NCBI GenBank assembly: GCA_942493365.1
Contig: OW818697.1
Span: 2,294,001 to 2,358,000, forward strand
From: UBA8949 sp942493365
Lineage (GTDB): Bacteria; Bacillota; Clostridia; Saccharofermentanales; UBA5734
Length of the DNA stretch: 64,000 bases
Reading direction: 5' to 3'
Under the pieces are notes generated by a model. The model made no database searches, was not told the DNA's origin, and saw only the letters and a list, made by a program, of their open reading frames with translations. Below are positions 24,003 through 33,789 of the stretch, one piece after another. Each line of letters opens with the position of its first letter. Position 1 is the first letter of the stretch. Made by a program: the position numbers and the translations under genes.

Positions 24003-26096
24003 ATGCCCTATAATCCAAACCGAAACAAGAATCGGTTAGCACCGCGGCGCAATCCGGGTGCTGATAATGTCGTTTCCGGCGACAATAATATTCCCGCGGC
24101 ATCTGCAGACAGCTTGTCTGCCGTCGTCAGAAAGCCACAGCCCAAACCAGTGGCCGGTCAGCCGCCCCGCCCCGCACACCGCCGGCCACCGGTCACCCCG
24201 ACCGCGCCGGTGCGCAAAGTCACCGTCGGTCAGCAAGGACAGCCGACCACCAAAACGCCGGCGCGGCCAAACCAGCCCCGGCGTCCAGGACCCGGCAGGC
24301 CCCCGCTCCACGAGCCGCGTCCCACGGCCGCGACGCCGTCGCAAAATCAGCCGCAAACTCGAACAACGACCGGGCAGACCGGCTCCAGCCAACGCCGCAA
24401 ACAGGCGCCGGGACGCCCGGCTTCCCACACACCGGCCAACATGCTCAAGATCATTCCGCTGGGCGGCATGCGCGAGATCGGCAAAAATCTGACGGTTTAC
24501 GAGTATGGTAACGACATGATCGTCGTCGATTGCGGCATTGCCTTCCCCGAGGAAGATATGCCGGGTATCGATGTCGTCATCCCTGACTTTTCCTATCTCA
24601 TCCAGAACAAGCATAAACTGCGTGGCATCTTCCTGACCCATGGTCACGAGGATCACATTGGCGCGCTACCCTGGCTGTGCAAAGACGTCAAAGTACCGAT
24701 CTTCGGCAACCGCCTGACGCTCGAGCTGACCCGACTCAAGCTGGAGGACCGCGGCACCGGCGTCAGTGGCGTGACGCTGCACCCGATCAAGGACGGCGTG
24801 GTCATTCCGGCCGGCCAGTTCAGCGTCGAATTTATTCATGTCAATCACAGCATTGCCGATGCCAACGCGCTGGCCATTACCACGCCGGCCGGTGTTATCT
24901 TCCATTCCGGCGACTTCAAAGTCGATTACACGCCGATCAACGGCGGGCCGATCGATCTGGCCCGCATAGCCGCCATCGGCTCCCAGGGCGTGCTGGCGCT
25001 GGTCTGCGAAAGCACCAACATCGAGCGTTCCGGCCATTCGTCGTCCGAACGCAAGGTCGGCGAGACCTTTGCCGATCTCTTCGGCAAGGCCACCGGCCGC
25101 ATCATGGTCGCGACCTTCTCGTCCAACGTTTACCGGCTGCAGCAGATTTTCACGGCAGCCGAGAAATTCAACCGCAAGGTCGCCCTGGTTGGCCGCAGCA
25201 TGCTCAACGTCTTCAATGCCGCCAGTTCGCTGGGCTACATGGCTATGCGGCCGGACACCCTGATCGACATCAACCAGATCGACCGCTATGACGCTGAGGA
25301 AATCGTCATCATCACCACGGGCAGCCAGGGTGAGCCGATGTCGGCACTGACCCGCATGGCCTTCTCCGAGCACAAGCGCGTAGAGATTGTGCCCGGCGAC
25401 ACGGTTATCATTTCCGCCAGCCCGATCCCCGGCAATGAAAAGCCCATCTACCGCGTCATCAACGAGCTTTTCAAACGCGGTGCGCACGTCATTTACGAGT
25501 CGCTGGCTGAAATCCACGTTTCCGGCCACGCCTACGTTGAGGAGCTCAAGTTGCTGCACAGCCTGGTCCGCCCCAAATACTTTATCCCCGGCCACGGCGA
25601 ATACCGCCACCTCTATCGCCATGCGGAAATGGCCAATTCGATGGGCGTGCCGTGGGAGAATATCTTCCTGCTCAACAACGGTGATATTTTCGAGTATCAG
25701 AATGGTCAGGCTCGCATCGGCGGTTTTGTCCCGGCGTCCGGCGTGCTGGTCGATGGCTCAGGCATGGTCGACATCAACAACCCGGTTCTGCAGGATCGCC
25801 GGCTGCTGTCCGAAGACGGTGTGGTGGCGATTTTCCTGTCCGTGGATTCGGTCACCGGCGAACTGCGCGACGAGCCCGATATCCAGGCGCGTGGCTTCAT
25901 CTACGAGAGCGAGACCGATCGCATTATCCAGGAATGTCGCAAAAGAATCGGGCAATTCGCCCGCAAGGCCAATGGCGGCAACAAGCCGCTGGCGGAAATG
26001 ATCGAATCCGGCGCTCTGCGTGATCTGCTGCGTGATCTGCTCTTCGAACGAACCAAGCGTCATCCGATTATATTGATTTCAGTTATTCAGGTTTGA
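24003..26096 (+). CDS. Ribonuclease J with long disordered N-terminal extension
   Basis: About 697 residues, where RNase J is usually near 555. Residues 1-146 are Pro/Arg/Gln/Thr-rich and without predicted fold. The enzyme starts at MLKIIPLGGMREIGKNLTV (about 147). It has the metallo-beta-lactamase motif THGHEDHIG (about 211-219), the beta-CASP region with GRSMLNVFNAA and TTGSQGEPMSAL, and HVSGHAYVEELKLL. RNase J matures and decays RNA by 5'-3' exonuclease and endonuclease action. ATG 24003 follows GGAGG by 11 nt. The last 14 bp overlap the GGDEF gene end on the other strand. RnjA versus RnjB cannot be told here. Confidence 0.93.
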   Translation: MPYNPNRNKNRLAPRRNPGADNVVSGDNNIPAASADSLSAVVRKPQPKPVAGQPPRPAHRRPPVTPTAPVRKVTVGQQGQPTTKTPARPNQPRRPGPGRPPLHEPRPTAATPSQNQPQTRTTTGQTGSSQRRKQAPGRPASHTPANMLKIIPLGGMREIGKNLTVYEYGNDMIVVDCGIAFPEEDMPGIDVVIPDFSYLIQNKHKLRGIFLTHGHEDHIGALPWLCKDVKVPIFGNRLTLELTRLKLEDRGTGVSGVTLHPIKDGVVIPAGQFSVEFIHVNHSIADANALAITTPAGVIFHSGDFKVDYTPINGGPIDLARIAAIGSQGVLALVCESTNIERSGHSSSERKVGETFADLFGKATGRIMVATFSSNVYRLQQIFTAAEKFNRKVALVGRSMLNVFNAASSLGYMAMRPDTLIDINQIDRYDAEEIVIITTGSQGEPMSALTRMAFSEHKRVEIVPGDTVIISASPIPGNEKPIYRVINELFKRGAHVIYESLAEIHVSGHAYVEELKLLHSLVRPKYFIPGHGEYRHLYRHAEMANSMGVPWENIFLLNNGDIFEYQNGQARIGGFVPASGVLVDGSGMVDINNPVLQDRRLLSEDGVVAIFLSVDSVTGELRDEPDIQARGFIYESETDRIIQECRKRIGQFARKANGGNKPLAEMIESGALRDLLRDLLFERTKRHPIILISVIQV

Positions 26097-27030
26097 TTGA
26101 ATCCTTGCGGCGGTCCTTGACGTAAACGCTGCCAGTCTTTGACTTGGCCAGCTTCTTGAGTTCCGCCGCAACTTCCGCGACCTCAACGTGAGTCTCATAG
26201 GCGCGCTGTTCGTTGGTGATCACGGCGATGGAAATGGTCATGATCGGATACTCTGTCCGCTCACCGCGCCGGCTGTAAGTATAAATGCAGCCGTTTTCGA
26301 GGTCGTCTGCATTGTATATGGTTCGAATTCGTTCGTCAAAACGGGCGATAACATTTTCACAGATCGCGTCGACGTTGGCTGGCTTGGAGAGGACGAAAAA
26401 GTCGTCACCGCCGATGTGTCCGACAAAATCACCCGCTGCGCCAAAGTCGGAAACCTGATCATTGATGATGTCCGCCGTCATCTTGATGGCGATGTCACCT
26501 TGGGCAAACCCATAGACATCGTTGTAGGCTTTGAAATTGTCCAGATCCAAATAAATCGCCGCGAAAGGATCGTTGCGTTCGAGCCGATGGTTGATCTCCC
26601 GTTGGATTTCCAAATTGCCCGGCAGGCCAGTCAAGGGGCTGGCATCGCGGTTGCGGTCGATCCTTCGCAGGGTGTTGACCACACGACTCAAGAGTTCACG
26701 GCTGTTGAAGGGCTTGATAATATAGTCATCAGCGCCCAGTTCGAGGCCGATCAGCTTATCTTCCTGACGGTCCTGCGAGGTCAGCATGATAATCGGCATG
26801 AGGTTGTTGCTTTCCGATTCGCGCAGAATACGGCAGACTTCAAAGCCGTCAACCTCCGGCATGACGACATCCAGCAGAACCATATCAGGTTTTTCTGTGC
26901 GCACCAAGCGAAGACCTTCCTCGCCGTTGGTCGCCCGGACAACCCGGTAACCTGCAGTTTCGAGAATGTCAGAAATGCATTTTGCGTAGAAGTCACTGTC
27001 ATCAATGATCAGGATTTTTTTCTGCAGCAT
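26083..27030 (-). CDS. Response regulator with GGDEF domain
   Basis: A 315-residue protein. The REC domain (1-120) has the acidic pair DD at 10-11, phosphoacceptor D54 in LLDVVMP and K107 in IKPF. A diguanylate-cyclase-like domain (about 130-310) shows SPLTGLPGN, IYLDLDNFKAYND and GGDDF (207-211), a permitted variant of GG(D/E)EF, so synthesis of cyclic di-GMP is possible. The RxxD inhibitory site expected five residues before is absent (GAAGD). An unusual insertion (NADDLENGCIYTYSRRGERT) follows the active-site region. No histidine kinase is adjacent. Confidence 0.88.
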   Translation of the reverse strand: MLQKKILIIDDSDFYAKCISDILETAGYRVVRATNGEEGLRLVRTEKPDMVLLDVVMPEVDGFEVCRILRESESNNLMPIIMLTSQDRQEDKLIGLELGADDYIIKPFNSRELLSRVVNTLRRIDRNRDASPLTGLPGNLEIQREINHRLERNDPFAAIYLDLDNFKAYNDVYGFAQGDIAIKMTADIINDQVSDFGAAGDFVGHIGGDDFFVLSKPANVDAICENVIARFDERIRTIYNADDLENGCIYTYSRRGERTEYPIMTISIAVITNEQRAYETHVEVAEVAAELKKLAKSKTGSVYVKDRRKDSIKPE

Positions 27031-27114
27031 GCCTTAACCTCGTTATAAAACCGACAATATTATTATCGAACCTTTTCGTTAAACCATTATAACTTATTTG
27101 CAAGATTTTTACAC

Positions 27115-27149
27115 AAAAAAACGTCGACTTTTTCAACTCGACGTTTTTT
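27115..27149 (-). terminator. Terminator after the corrinoid protein gene
   Basis: ACGTCGA and TCGACGT arms (27121-27127, 27138-27144) with A- and T-runs on both sides, so it can also act on the plus strand. Confidence 0.85.
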
Positions 27150-27180
27150 GGTTTTTTTGGTGACTGTTTGCGAAGCTCGA

Positions 27181-27822
27181 TCAGGCTTTGGCTTTGATGG
27201 CCGCGACAGCGGCTTCGGCTGCTGATGCTGCGTCCGGGGTGTAAAGGTCAGCGCCAATGCCTTTGGCAAAAGCATCGCTGACCGGTGCTCCGCCAACCAT
27301 GATAATGACCTTGTCGCGAATGCCCGCCGCAACAGCAGCGTCGATGACGCCCTTCATTTCGCTCATCGTCGTCGTCAGCAAAGCGGAGCAGCAAATGATC
27401 TGGGCACCGCTTTCGATGGCAGCTGTAATAAAGCGATCGGCCGAAGCATCGACGCCGATGTCGATGACTTCCAGACCTTTGCCCTCCATCATCATGCCAA
27501 CCAGGTTTTTACCGATATCATGCAGATCACCTTTGACGGTGCCGAGAACAACCTTGCCAACGGCCTTGACGCCATCTGCCACCAGCAGAGGTTTTAGTAT
27601 CTCGGTGCCGGCTTTCATGGCGCGAGCGGCGATCAGGACATCCGGTACATAGACCTCGTTGTTTTTAAACTTGCCGCCGATGATACTCATGCCGGCCAAC
27701 AGGCCATCATTGAGAATCGCTTGTGCTGAAATGCCGCTGTCGACGGCTTCTTGGACCATGATTTTGACGTCTTTGGCTTTGCCCTTCTGCAATGCTTCGG
27801 AAATCTGATTGAGAAGTTCCAT
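27181..27822 (-). CDS. Methyltransferase corrinoid protein (MtbC/MtmC/MtaC-like)
   Basis: A 213-residue cobalamin-binding shuttle protein. An N-terminal helical cap (about 1-85, ILNDGLLAGMSIIGGKF, VPDVLIAARAMKAG) precedes the Rossmann-type B12 domain with KGDLHDIGKN (97-106), where H101 is the lower cobalt ligand, followed by SALLTTTM and MVGGAPVS. These proteins carry a methyl group from methanol, methylamines or methoxyarenes between two methyltransferases. No methyltransferase gene is present in the window. It lies 21 bp downstream of a PocR/AraC regulator and ends at a good terminator. Confidence 0.92.
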   Translation of the reverse strand: MELLNQISEALQKGKAKDVKIMVQEAVDSGISAQAILNDGLLAGMSIIGGKFKNNEVYVPDVLIAARAMKAGTEILKPLLVADGVKAVGKVVLGTVKGDLHDIGKNLVGMMMEGKGLEVIDIGVDASADRFITAAIESGAQIICCSALLTTTMSEMKGVIDAAVAAGIRDKVIIMVGGAPVSDAFAKGIGADLYTPDAASAAEAAVAAIKAKA

Positions 27823-27843
27823 GTTTGTTGTCCTCCTGGAATT

Positions 27844-29172
27844 TTAGTTGTCTGTTTTTTTAGCGCGGCCTCTGGATTCTCGATAACGGCCGGGGGTAAT
27901 GCCGGTCATTTTCTTGAACACTTTGGAAAAATAACTTTGTCCTTCAAACCCGACCAAAGTGGCGATATCGATCAAATCGACCTTTTCATTGAGCAGGAGT
28001 TTCTTGGCGGCATCCACCCGGATGGTATTGACGTAGGCATTGAAATTGCAGTCCATCTCTTCCTTGAAAACCCGGCTGAAATAGGCGGGGCTGAGGAATA
28101 CGCAAGCCGCGGCCTCCTCCAGCGTGATGCGGTTCATGTAATTCTTTTTGATAAAATCGACGGCGCGATAGATGACATCAGCATGCTTGACATTGGTCAG
28201 ATTGAAGACCTGATCGGTAAAGCGGGCCATGATGCCAGATAGCCAATAGGCGATCTCGTCGATGTTGCGAAAGGAATTGATTTTGCCCAGATAGGTAAAA
28301 TTGAGACCGAAGATCTGCTGAACATCGGCGCCGCCGCGGATTGCCGCGCGTGACAGCAGGACGACCAGTTCAATGACACGGGCGCGCATGATGTCGATGC
28401 TGCCGCTGCTGGAAAAAAAGATGTAGCCGAGAATTTCGTTGAGAATCCGCTGCGAGGCTGGTTTGTCACCTGTCTCGATCTTCTCCAGCAGTTGCCGCTC
28501 CTTTTCAATCGGATAGGCCATGGCCTCGTCATCCTTGGTCGCGAACATTTTCATGAAATTGATTTGTTCCCAGAGTTGGGCCTGAAGATCACCGGATTCG
28601 CGTTTGATCTGCAGCGCCGTGTAAGATTCGTCAGAAAGCGCGCAGGCTGCAAGGCTCAGCAGTTCACTCAGGGCGTTGATTCTGCTCGTGCCAATGACTG
28701 GCACGGTCTTCATGCGGCGTCGGAGTTCGGGCATGAAGTCAGGGTGAATGCCGTTTTTGGCTACGAGTTCCTCAATGAGGAAATCGTCTGGGTCGACCAT
28801 CAGCGCCGGTCCAGCTAACAACGCCGCAACAACGTTGTTGTCAGTCATGATCGGAGCTGCCCAATGGGTCAGGCCGAGCGGGCAAAAGTAAACGTATTGG
28901 CCGCCAAAGCGTTCAGCCTGATAGCAGCCGTACAGATGGGAGTTGGCACAGATTTTGGAAATGCCGCCATTTTCGCCCGAACCGCCACCGGGCAGGACCA
29001 TCCCGGCAAATTCACAGATCTGGGTCTGCGTGACGTTTGGGACTTCAAGATGCAGTGTTTCACCCAGGGGATCGATCACGCGGCAGGCTACGCCGCAAGA
29101 ACTGCTGTAGCTCGCCGCAGCTTTTATCAGCTTTTTGAGGTTGATGCCAAGCTGTTCTTTCGATTCCGCCAT
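27844..29172 (-). CDS. PocR-domain AraC-family regulator
   Basis: About 442 residues. Residues about 8-180 form a PocR sensory domain (LKKLIKAAASYSSSCGVACR; the cysteines in KICANSHLYGCYQAERFGG; VYFCPLGLTHWAAPI). The C-terminal AraC HTH (about 340-435) has VFLSPAYFSRVFKEE and FEGQSYFSKVFKKMTGITP. PocR domains sense diols, methyl compounds or corrinoid-related ligands and commonly sit beside corrinoid methyltransferase genes. The start is ATG 29172; a TTG two codons earlier is spaced better to GGAGG. Co-transcription with the corrinoid gene and ligand-responsive induction are likely. Confidence 0.88.
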   Translation of the reverse strand: MAESKEQLGINLKKLIKAAASYSSSCGVACRVIDPLGETLHLEVPNVTQTQICEFAGMVLPGGGSGENGGISKICANSHLYGCYQAERFGGQYVYFCPLGLTHWAAPIMTDNNVVAALLAGPALMVDPDDFLIEELVAKNGIHPDFMPELRRRMKTVPVIGTSRINALSELLSLAACALSDESYTALQIKRESGDLQAQLWEQINFMKMFATKDDEAMAYPIEKERQLLEKIETGDKPASQRILNEILGYIFFSSSGSIDIMRARVIELVVLLSRAAIRGGADVQQIFGLNFTYLGKINSFRNIDEIAYWLSGIMARFTDQVFNLTNVKHADVIYRAVDFIKKNYMNRITLEEAAACVFLSPAYFSRVFKEEMDCNFNAYVNTIRVDAAKKLLLNEKVDLIDIATLVGFEGQSYFSKVFKKMTGITPGRYRESRGRAKKTDN

Positions 29173-29218
29173 TGCCAAACTACTACCTCCGCCACCTGAG
29201 CCTCATTTTAAAACAGAT

Positions 29219-29238
29219 TGCAACAAGGTGATGCAACA
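29219..29238. repeat. Direct repeat TGCAACA upstream of the PocR regulator
   Basis: TGCAACA at 29219-29225 and 29232-29238, 13 bp apart. AraC-family regulators often bind directly repeated half-sites, but this pair is short. Confidence 0.25.
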
Positions 29239-29284
29239 TTTTTATCCTGTTTTGTAATTAACAGTCTAATCTTGTCATGGCGAA

Positions 29285-31603
29285 TCAGTGCCCACGACGC
29301 ACCTCGATAACGTCGCGAATCGCCTTGATGCGGCCCAGCACACGGTCGTACTGGTTCTGGTTGCTGACTTCAATGGTCATGATCAGCGTCGCCGTGACAT
29401 CCTTCATGGCCGTGATCTGCCCCGACAGGATCGATACTTTCTCCTCGGCTATGGCGTTGGAGATGTCGGCCAGCAGGTGGCGGCGATCACGAGCCAGGAT
29501 TTTCAGCTCCACCTGATAGGACGAGTTGGACTCTTCTTTGGCCCAGGCGACATCGATCAGACGCGACGCACGCTCAGCATCTGCGCCAGATCCGACAGCT
29601 GCGGACAGCAGATTGCGAATGTTGCTGCAGTCGGTCCGATGGACCGCGACGCCTTTGCCGCGCGTGACATAGCCAATGATGGCGTCACCGGGCACCGGGC
29701 TGCAGCAGCGTGACAATTTGACGAGGCAATTATCGATGCCTTTGACGATGATGCCCTGGTCAAACCGCGCTGCCGGGCGTGTTTTGGGTGTGCGCTGCAG
29801 GGCTTGGGCAGCTTCTTCCAACGTCATGTTGGCGGTCTGCGGGCTGTAAACAAGCTGGCCTGATGGGGTGATCCGATAGCCCAGCTTGATGCGTTCGTCC
29901 TCGGGCAGGTTGCGGATGTGCTCGTCACGCAAGCGCGGGATGATCTTGCCCGCCGACAGACCCCCGTAGCCGATCGCGGCATAAAGGTCTTCGAGCGAGT
30001 TGATGGTGTGACGGCGGTAAATCGGCTCAAGCTGCTCCTGCTTGAGCAGTTGCGCCGGTGTAAATCCGGTCTTGCGGATTTCGCGCTCGACGATCTCCTT
30101 GCCGCGCACGACGTTTTCCTCGCGCATCTCCTTTTTAAACCACTGGCTGATTTTGGTGCGGGCTGATGTGCTTTTAACAATCTTGAGCCAGTCGCGGCTG
30201 GGGCCGTGGACCTTCTCGGAGGTCAAAATGTCAACGATGTCGCCGTTCTTGAGTTCATAGGTCAACGGCACAATGCGGCCATTGACTTTGGCCCCGTACA
30301 TTTTATTGCCTATGCCACTGTGAATGTTATACGCAAAGTCGATTGGCACCGAACCGGCCGGCAGCGAGCGCACTTCGCCCTTGGGCGTGAAGACGAACAC
30401 CTCGTCAGCGACCAGGCCGCTCTTCAGCGATTCCATGAATTCACCTGGTTCACGCATGTCCTTCTGCCAGTCCATCAGCTGACGCAGCCAGTTCAGTTTG
30501 CTGTCGAGCTGATCGTTGCGCGCGCTGGCCGGTGTGTTTTCCTTGTAACGCCAGTGCGCCGCGATGCCGTACTCGGCGATGCGATGCATGGCAATGGTGC
30601 GGATCTGAACCTCAAAGGGAATGCCGCGCGGCCCGATGACTGTTGAATGCAGCGACTGATACATGTTGGGTTTGGGCATGGCGATGTAATCTTTGAAGCG
30701 GCCGGGCATCGGTTTGTAGAGTTCGTGCACCAGTCCGAGCACGGCATAGCAGTCGGCGACCGAGTCGACGATGATGCGCGTGGCGAACAGGTCATAGATC
30801 TGGTCCAAACCCTTGTCTTGTTTCTGCATTTTGCGGTAGATGCTGTAAAAATGCTTGGGACGACCGTCAATCTCGGCATTGATGCCCATTTCGTTGATTT
30901 TGGTCTGCAGCTGGGTGACAATTTCCTCGAGGTATTTCTCCCGCTCCGAACGTTTTTGCGAAATTGAGCCAACCAGCTCGTAATAGGCCTCGCTGTCGAT
31001 GTAGCGCAGGCACAGATCTTCAAGCTCCCATTTGATCTTGTAAATTCCCAGACGATGCGCCAGCGGTGCGTAGATATCTAGGGTTTCGCGGGCTTTATCC
31101 TGCTGTTTGTCGGCGCTCATGTGACGGATGGTGCGCATGTTGTGCAGGCGATCGGCCAGTTTGATCAGCACAACGCGAATGTCCTTGGCCATGGCCAGGA
31201 ACATCTTGCGGAAGTTCTCGGCCTGAACTTCTTCTTTGGACGAATACGGGATGCGGCTCAGTTTGGTGACGCCGTCGACCAGGCAAGCAACGTCCTCGCC
31301 AAAATCGACCTTGATTTCCGCGATGGTTTTGCCTGTATCTTCGACCGTGTCGTGGAGCAGTGCGGCAATCAGGGTATCGCAGTCGACTTCGAGCTCGGTC
31401 AGAATTTCAGCCACCGCCAGGGGGTGGATGATGTAAGGTTCACCGGTCGCGCGGCGCTGCTCGCCATGCGCGCTCAAAGCATAGTCGTAGGCTTTGATGA
31501 TATTATCGGCGTTGTCTTCGCCGGTGTAGGCCAGATAACGCTGCACAATCGTGGTCAGAATCGGGCTGTTCCTGATCAGGGGGCCTGTCGGATGAGCGGT
31601 CAT
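29285..31603 (-). CDS. RelA/SpoT-type (p)ppGpp synthetase/hydrolase
   Basis: A 772-residue bifunctional Rel. The hydrolase HD domain (about 30-185) has HGEQRRATGEPYIIHP and LLHDTVEDTG. The synthetase domain (about 230-390) has RPKHFYSIYRKM, DLFATRIIVD and MYQSLHSTVIGP. Then TGS (about 410-470; VFTPKGEVRSLP, GAKVNGRIVPL), the helical and zinc-like region with CCSPVPGDAIIGY, and a C-terminal ACT domain. It makes the alarmone under amino acid starvation and removes it otherwise. Its ATG overlaps the recJ stop by ATGA, with GAGGAGG 7 nt before, so it is coupled to recJ. Confidence 0.95.
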   Translation of the reverse strand: MTAHPTGPLIRNSPILTTIVQRYLAYTGEDNADNIIKAYDYALSAHGEQRRATGEPYIIHPLAVAEILTELEVDCDTLIAALLHDTVEDTGKTIAEIKVDFGEDVACLVDGVTKLSRIPYSSKEEVQAENFRKMFLAMAKDIRVVLIKLADRLHNMRTIRHMSADKQQDKARETLDIYAPLAHRLGIYKIKWELEDLCLRYIDSEAYYELVGSISQKRSEREKYLEEIVTQLQTKINEMGINAEIDGRPKHFYSIYRKMQKQDKGLDQIYDLFATRIIVDSVADCYAVLGLVHELYKPMPGRFKDYIAMPKPNMYQSLHSTVIGPRGIPFEVQIRTIAMHRIAEYGIAAHWRYKENTPASARNDQLDSKLNWLRQLMDWQKDMREPGEFMESLKSGLVADEVFVFTPKGEVRSLPAGSVPIDFAYNIHSGIGNKMYGAKVNGRIVPLTYELKNGDIVDILTSEKVHGPSRDWLKIVKSTSARTKISQWFKKEMREENVVRGKEIVEREIRKTGFTPAQLLKQEQLEPIYRRHTINSLEDLYAAIGYGGLSAGKIIPRLRDEHIRNLPEDERIKLGYRITPSGQLVYSPQTANMTLEEAAQALQRTPKTRPAARFDQGIIVKGIDNCLVKLSRCCSPVPGDAIIGYVTRGKGVAVHRTDCSNIRNLLSAAVGSGADAERASRLIDVAWAKEESNSSYQVELKILARDRRHLLADISNAIAEEKVSILSGQITAMKDVTATLIMTIEVSNQNQYDRVLGRIKAIRDVIEVRRGH

Positions 31604-33690
31604 AATACCACCTCCTCAGCCTGGAGTCGCTGGTAGGTCGGCGAATCTTCCAGCCGCACGCGCGCTTCTGCCGGCAGGAGGGCCAGGCGGATGCGGTCGG
31701 CGCCGAGCTGCTGGAGGTTGATCAGGTCGATTTCTTGGAAAACCGAGAGAATGCGGGTCAGCCGGAAGCCATTGAGGTTGATACCATAACTGCGGGCGAT
31801 CCGCAGCGCCAAGAGCGAAAGATCGGCCAGCAGGGGTTGCTCGGCATAGCGGGCGCGAATAAACTGATAAACGGCTTTGTATTCATCATGGGTCGGCCGC
31901 AGCGCTTCGATCGGCAGTTGGTACTTCAACATCAGCTCTTTGAGCGCTATTTTATGGTTAAACAAATCTTCGGCTATCCAAGGCTGATCGGTGAATTCGC
32001 TCCGATTGCCGCTCTGCTTGATGTCGCGGATGATCAACTGGACGGTGGAGCGACCCATCCAGGTGTTGATTTCCAAACCGAACAGCACATCCACCGGTTC
32101 ACCGACTTCGAAAAGATCGTCGGAGTCTCCCATGCCGAAAGCTATGCCCTCCAGACCAGCTACTGTTTTGGGATTGAGCAGACGGATCTTCAGGTGACGT
32201 CCGTTGCCGGTTGGCTGCATCGAAGACAGCGTCAGCCCGCGGCAGATCATCTGGGGCTGTGGATTGTCTTCGCCAAAAGGTGCCAGTTGCAGCAAAGCGC
32301 TGGCGTTGTCCAGGGTCAGTTCGGATGGCTCCGCTTCGATGTCAGCCAAAAGGACCGGCCGCAGTTGGTCCGGCCGCAGCGTGCGGGCTGCATAGTCATT
32401 GACGACTCGCTTGAAGTCGGCAAAGCGGTCGGCTTCGACGACCAGCCCGGCAGCCTTGCGATGGCCGCCGAATTTGACGGTGAAGTCAGCCGCCGCTGAA
32501 ATCGCGGCCAGAATATCATAGTCACCCCAGGTGCGTGAGGAGCCGCGCAGTTGGCCATCTTCGCCGGTCAGAACGATGACGGGGCGGCAATACTGCTCGG
32601 CCAGCCGGGAGGCGACGATGCCGATGATGCCCTGGTGCCAATTCTCATGGGCAAGAATTATCAAGTCGGTGCCGGCAAAGTCAAAGGTGCTGTCGATTTC
32701 GCGAACCGCCTCGGCCATGATCTCGGCCTCCATTTCCTGACGGCGGCGGTTGAGTTCAACCAGGCTGGCGGCGGCCTCGGCAGCGATCTGCGGATCCTCG
32801 GTCAGCAGCAGGTCGAGCGCAACGTTGGCGTTTCCCAGGCGGCCGGCGGCATTGATGCGCGGTGCCAGAACGTAGCCGAAGGTCTGCGTTGTCACGGCAG
32901 TTTCAGCGATGTTGACGGTTGCCAGCAGGGCAGACAGACCGAGCTGCCGTTTTTGCGGCATACGCGCCAGTCCAGCGGTGACAATGACGCGGTTTTCGTC
33001 CAAGAGCGGCACGACATCGGCGACGGTGCCCAGCGCAGCCAATTCGAGGTCGGCCTGCCACAAATCGCCTAATGCGAGCTGCTGACAGAGCGCCTGAATC
33101 AGTTTGAGCGCGACCCCAACGCCGGCCAGACCGCGGAAGGGGTACTCGCTGTCCGGACGTTTGGGGTTGACCACCGCAAGGGCTTCGGGCAGTTGGGATC
33201 GACATTCGTGATGATCGGTCACGATGACCTTGATGCCGGCGCGGGTCAACTGACTGATCTCGTCGAGGCTGGCTATGCCGCAGTCGACCGTGACCAGCAC
33301 GGTGGCGCCCGATTCCAGGATGCGGCTGACACCGGCATCAGTCAAGCCATAGCCATCGGTCATGCGATCGGGTATGAAGTTGAGACAGGTAGCGCCCTGA
33401 CGACGCAAAAAGCGGGTTAGCAGCGCCGTCGCTGTGATCCCGTCAACGTCATAGTCGCCTTGAACAGCGATCGTCTCATGATTGGCCATTGCTGCGATCA
33501 AAACGGAACAGGCCTTGCTCATGTCCGGCAGCAAGAAAGGGTCGTAGAGATCACTCAGCGACGGGTTGAAGAAGGCCGCCCTTTGCGCTGGGTCGCGCAG
33601 GCCGCGGCCGATCATGATCCGCTCAGCCAGCGTGCCATTGGCCGGCATACCGGGATTGAGACGCCATTCTTTGCTCATCAGCAGGGTCAT
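31600..33690 (-). CDS. recJ: Single-stranded-DNA-specific exonuclease RecJ
   Basis: A 696-residue DHH-family 5'-3' exonuclease for repair and recombination. Visible motifs are QGDYDVDGITATALL (motif I), VTVDCGIAS, VTDHHECR (DHH), LAGVGVALKL, and in the DHHA1 part GIIGIVASRL and FGGHRKAAGL. The C-terminal OB-like and helical extension is typical of Firmicutes. AAGGAGG lies 10 nt upstream of the ATG; a second ATG four codons on is possible. It is followed directly by the Rel gene. Confidence 0.95.
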   Translation of the reverse strand: MTLLMSKEWRLNPGMPANGTLAERIMIGRGLRDPAQRAAFFNPSLSDLYDPFLLPDMSKACSVLIAAMANHETIAVQGDYDVDGITATALLTRFLRRQGATCLNFIPDRMTDGYGLTDAGVSRILESGATVLVTVDCGIASLDEISQLTRAGIKVIVTDHHECRSQLPEALAVVNPKRPDSEYPFRGLAGVGVALKLIQALCQQLALGDLWQADLELAALGTVADVVPLLDENRVIVTAGLARMPQKRQLGLSALLATVNIAETAVTTQTFGYVLAPRINAAGRLGNANVALDLLLTEDPQIAAEAAASLVELNRRRQEMEAEIMAEAVREIDSTFDFAGTDLIILAHENWHQGIIGIVASRLAEQYCRPVIVLTGEDGQLRGSSRTWGDYDILAAISAAADFTVKFGGHRKAAGLVVEADRFADFKRVVNDYAARTLRPDQLRPVLLADIEAEPSELTLDNASALLQLAPFGEDNPQPQMICRGLTLSSMQPTGNGRHLKIRLLNPKTVAGLEGIAFGMGDSDDLFEVGEPVDVLFGLEINTWMGRSTVQLIIRDIKQSGNRSEFTDQPWIAEDLFNHKIALKELMLKYQLPIEALRPTHDEYKAVYQFIRARYAEQPLLADLSLLALRIARSYGINLNGFRLTRILSVFQEIDLINLQQLGADRIRLALLPAEARVRLEDSPTYQRLQAEEVVL

Positions 33691-33724
33691 TCTTCCGCAA
33701 CCTCCTTCCTGATGTGTGAAAAGA

Positions 33725-33756
33725 GAGCCCGATATCTGTACATCGACATCGAGCTC
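33725..33756 (-). terminator. Terminator after yqeY
   Basis: Minus-strand stem GAGCTCGAT with ATCGGGCTC (one G-U pair) followed by TCTCTTTTC. It separates rpsU-yqeY from recJ-rel. Confidence 0.65.
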
Positions 33757-33789
33757 CCATTTGCAATCCTTTGATTGTTCGAAAAAACC

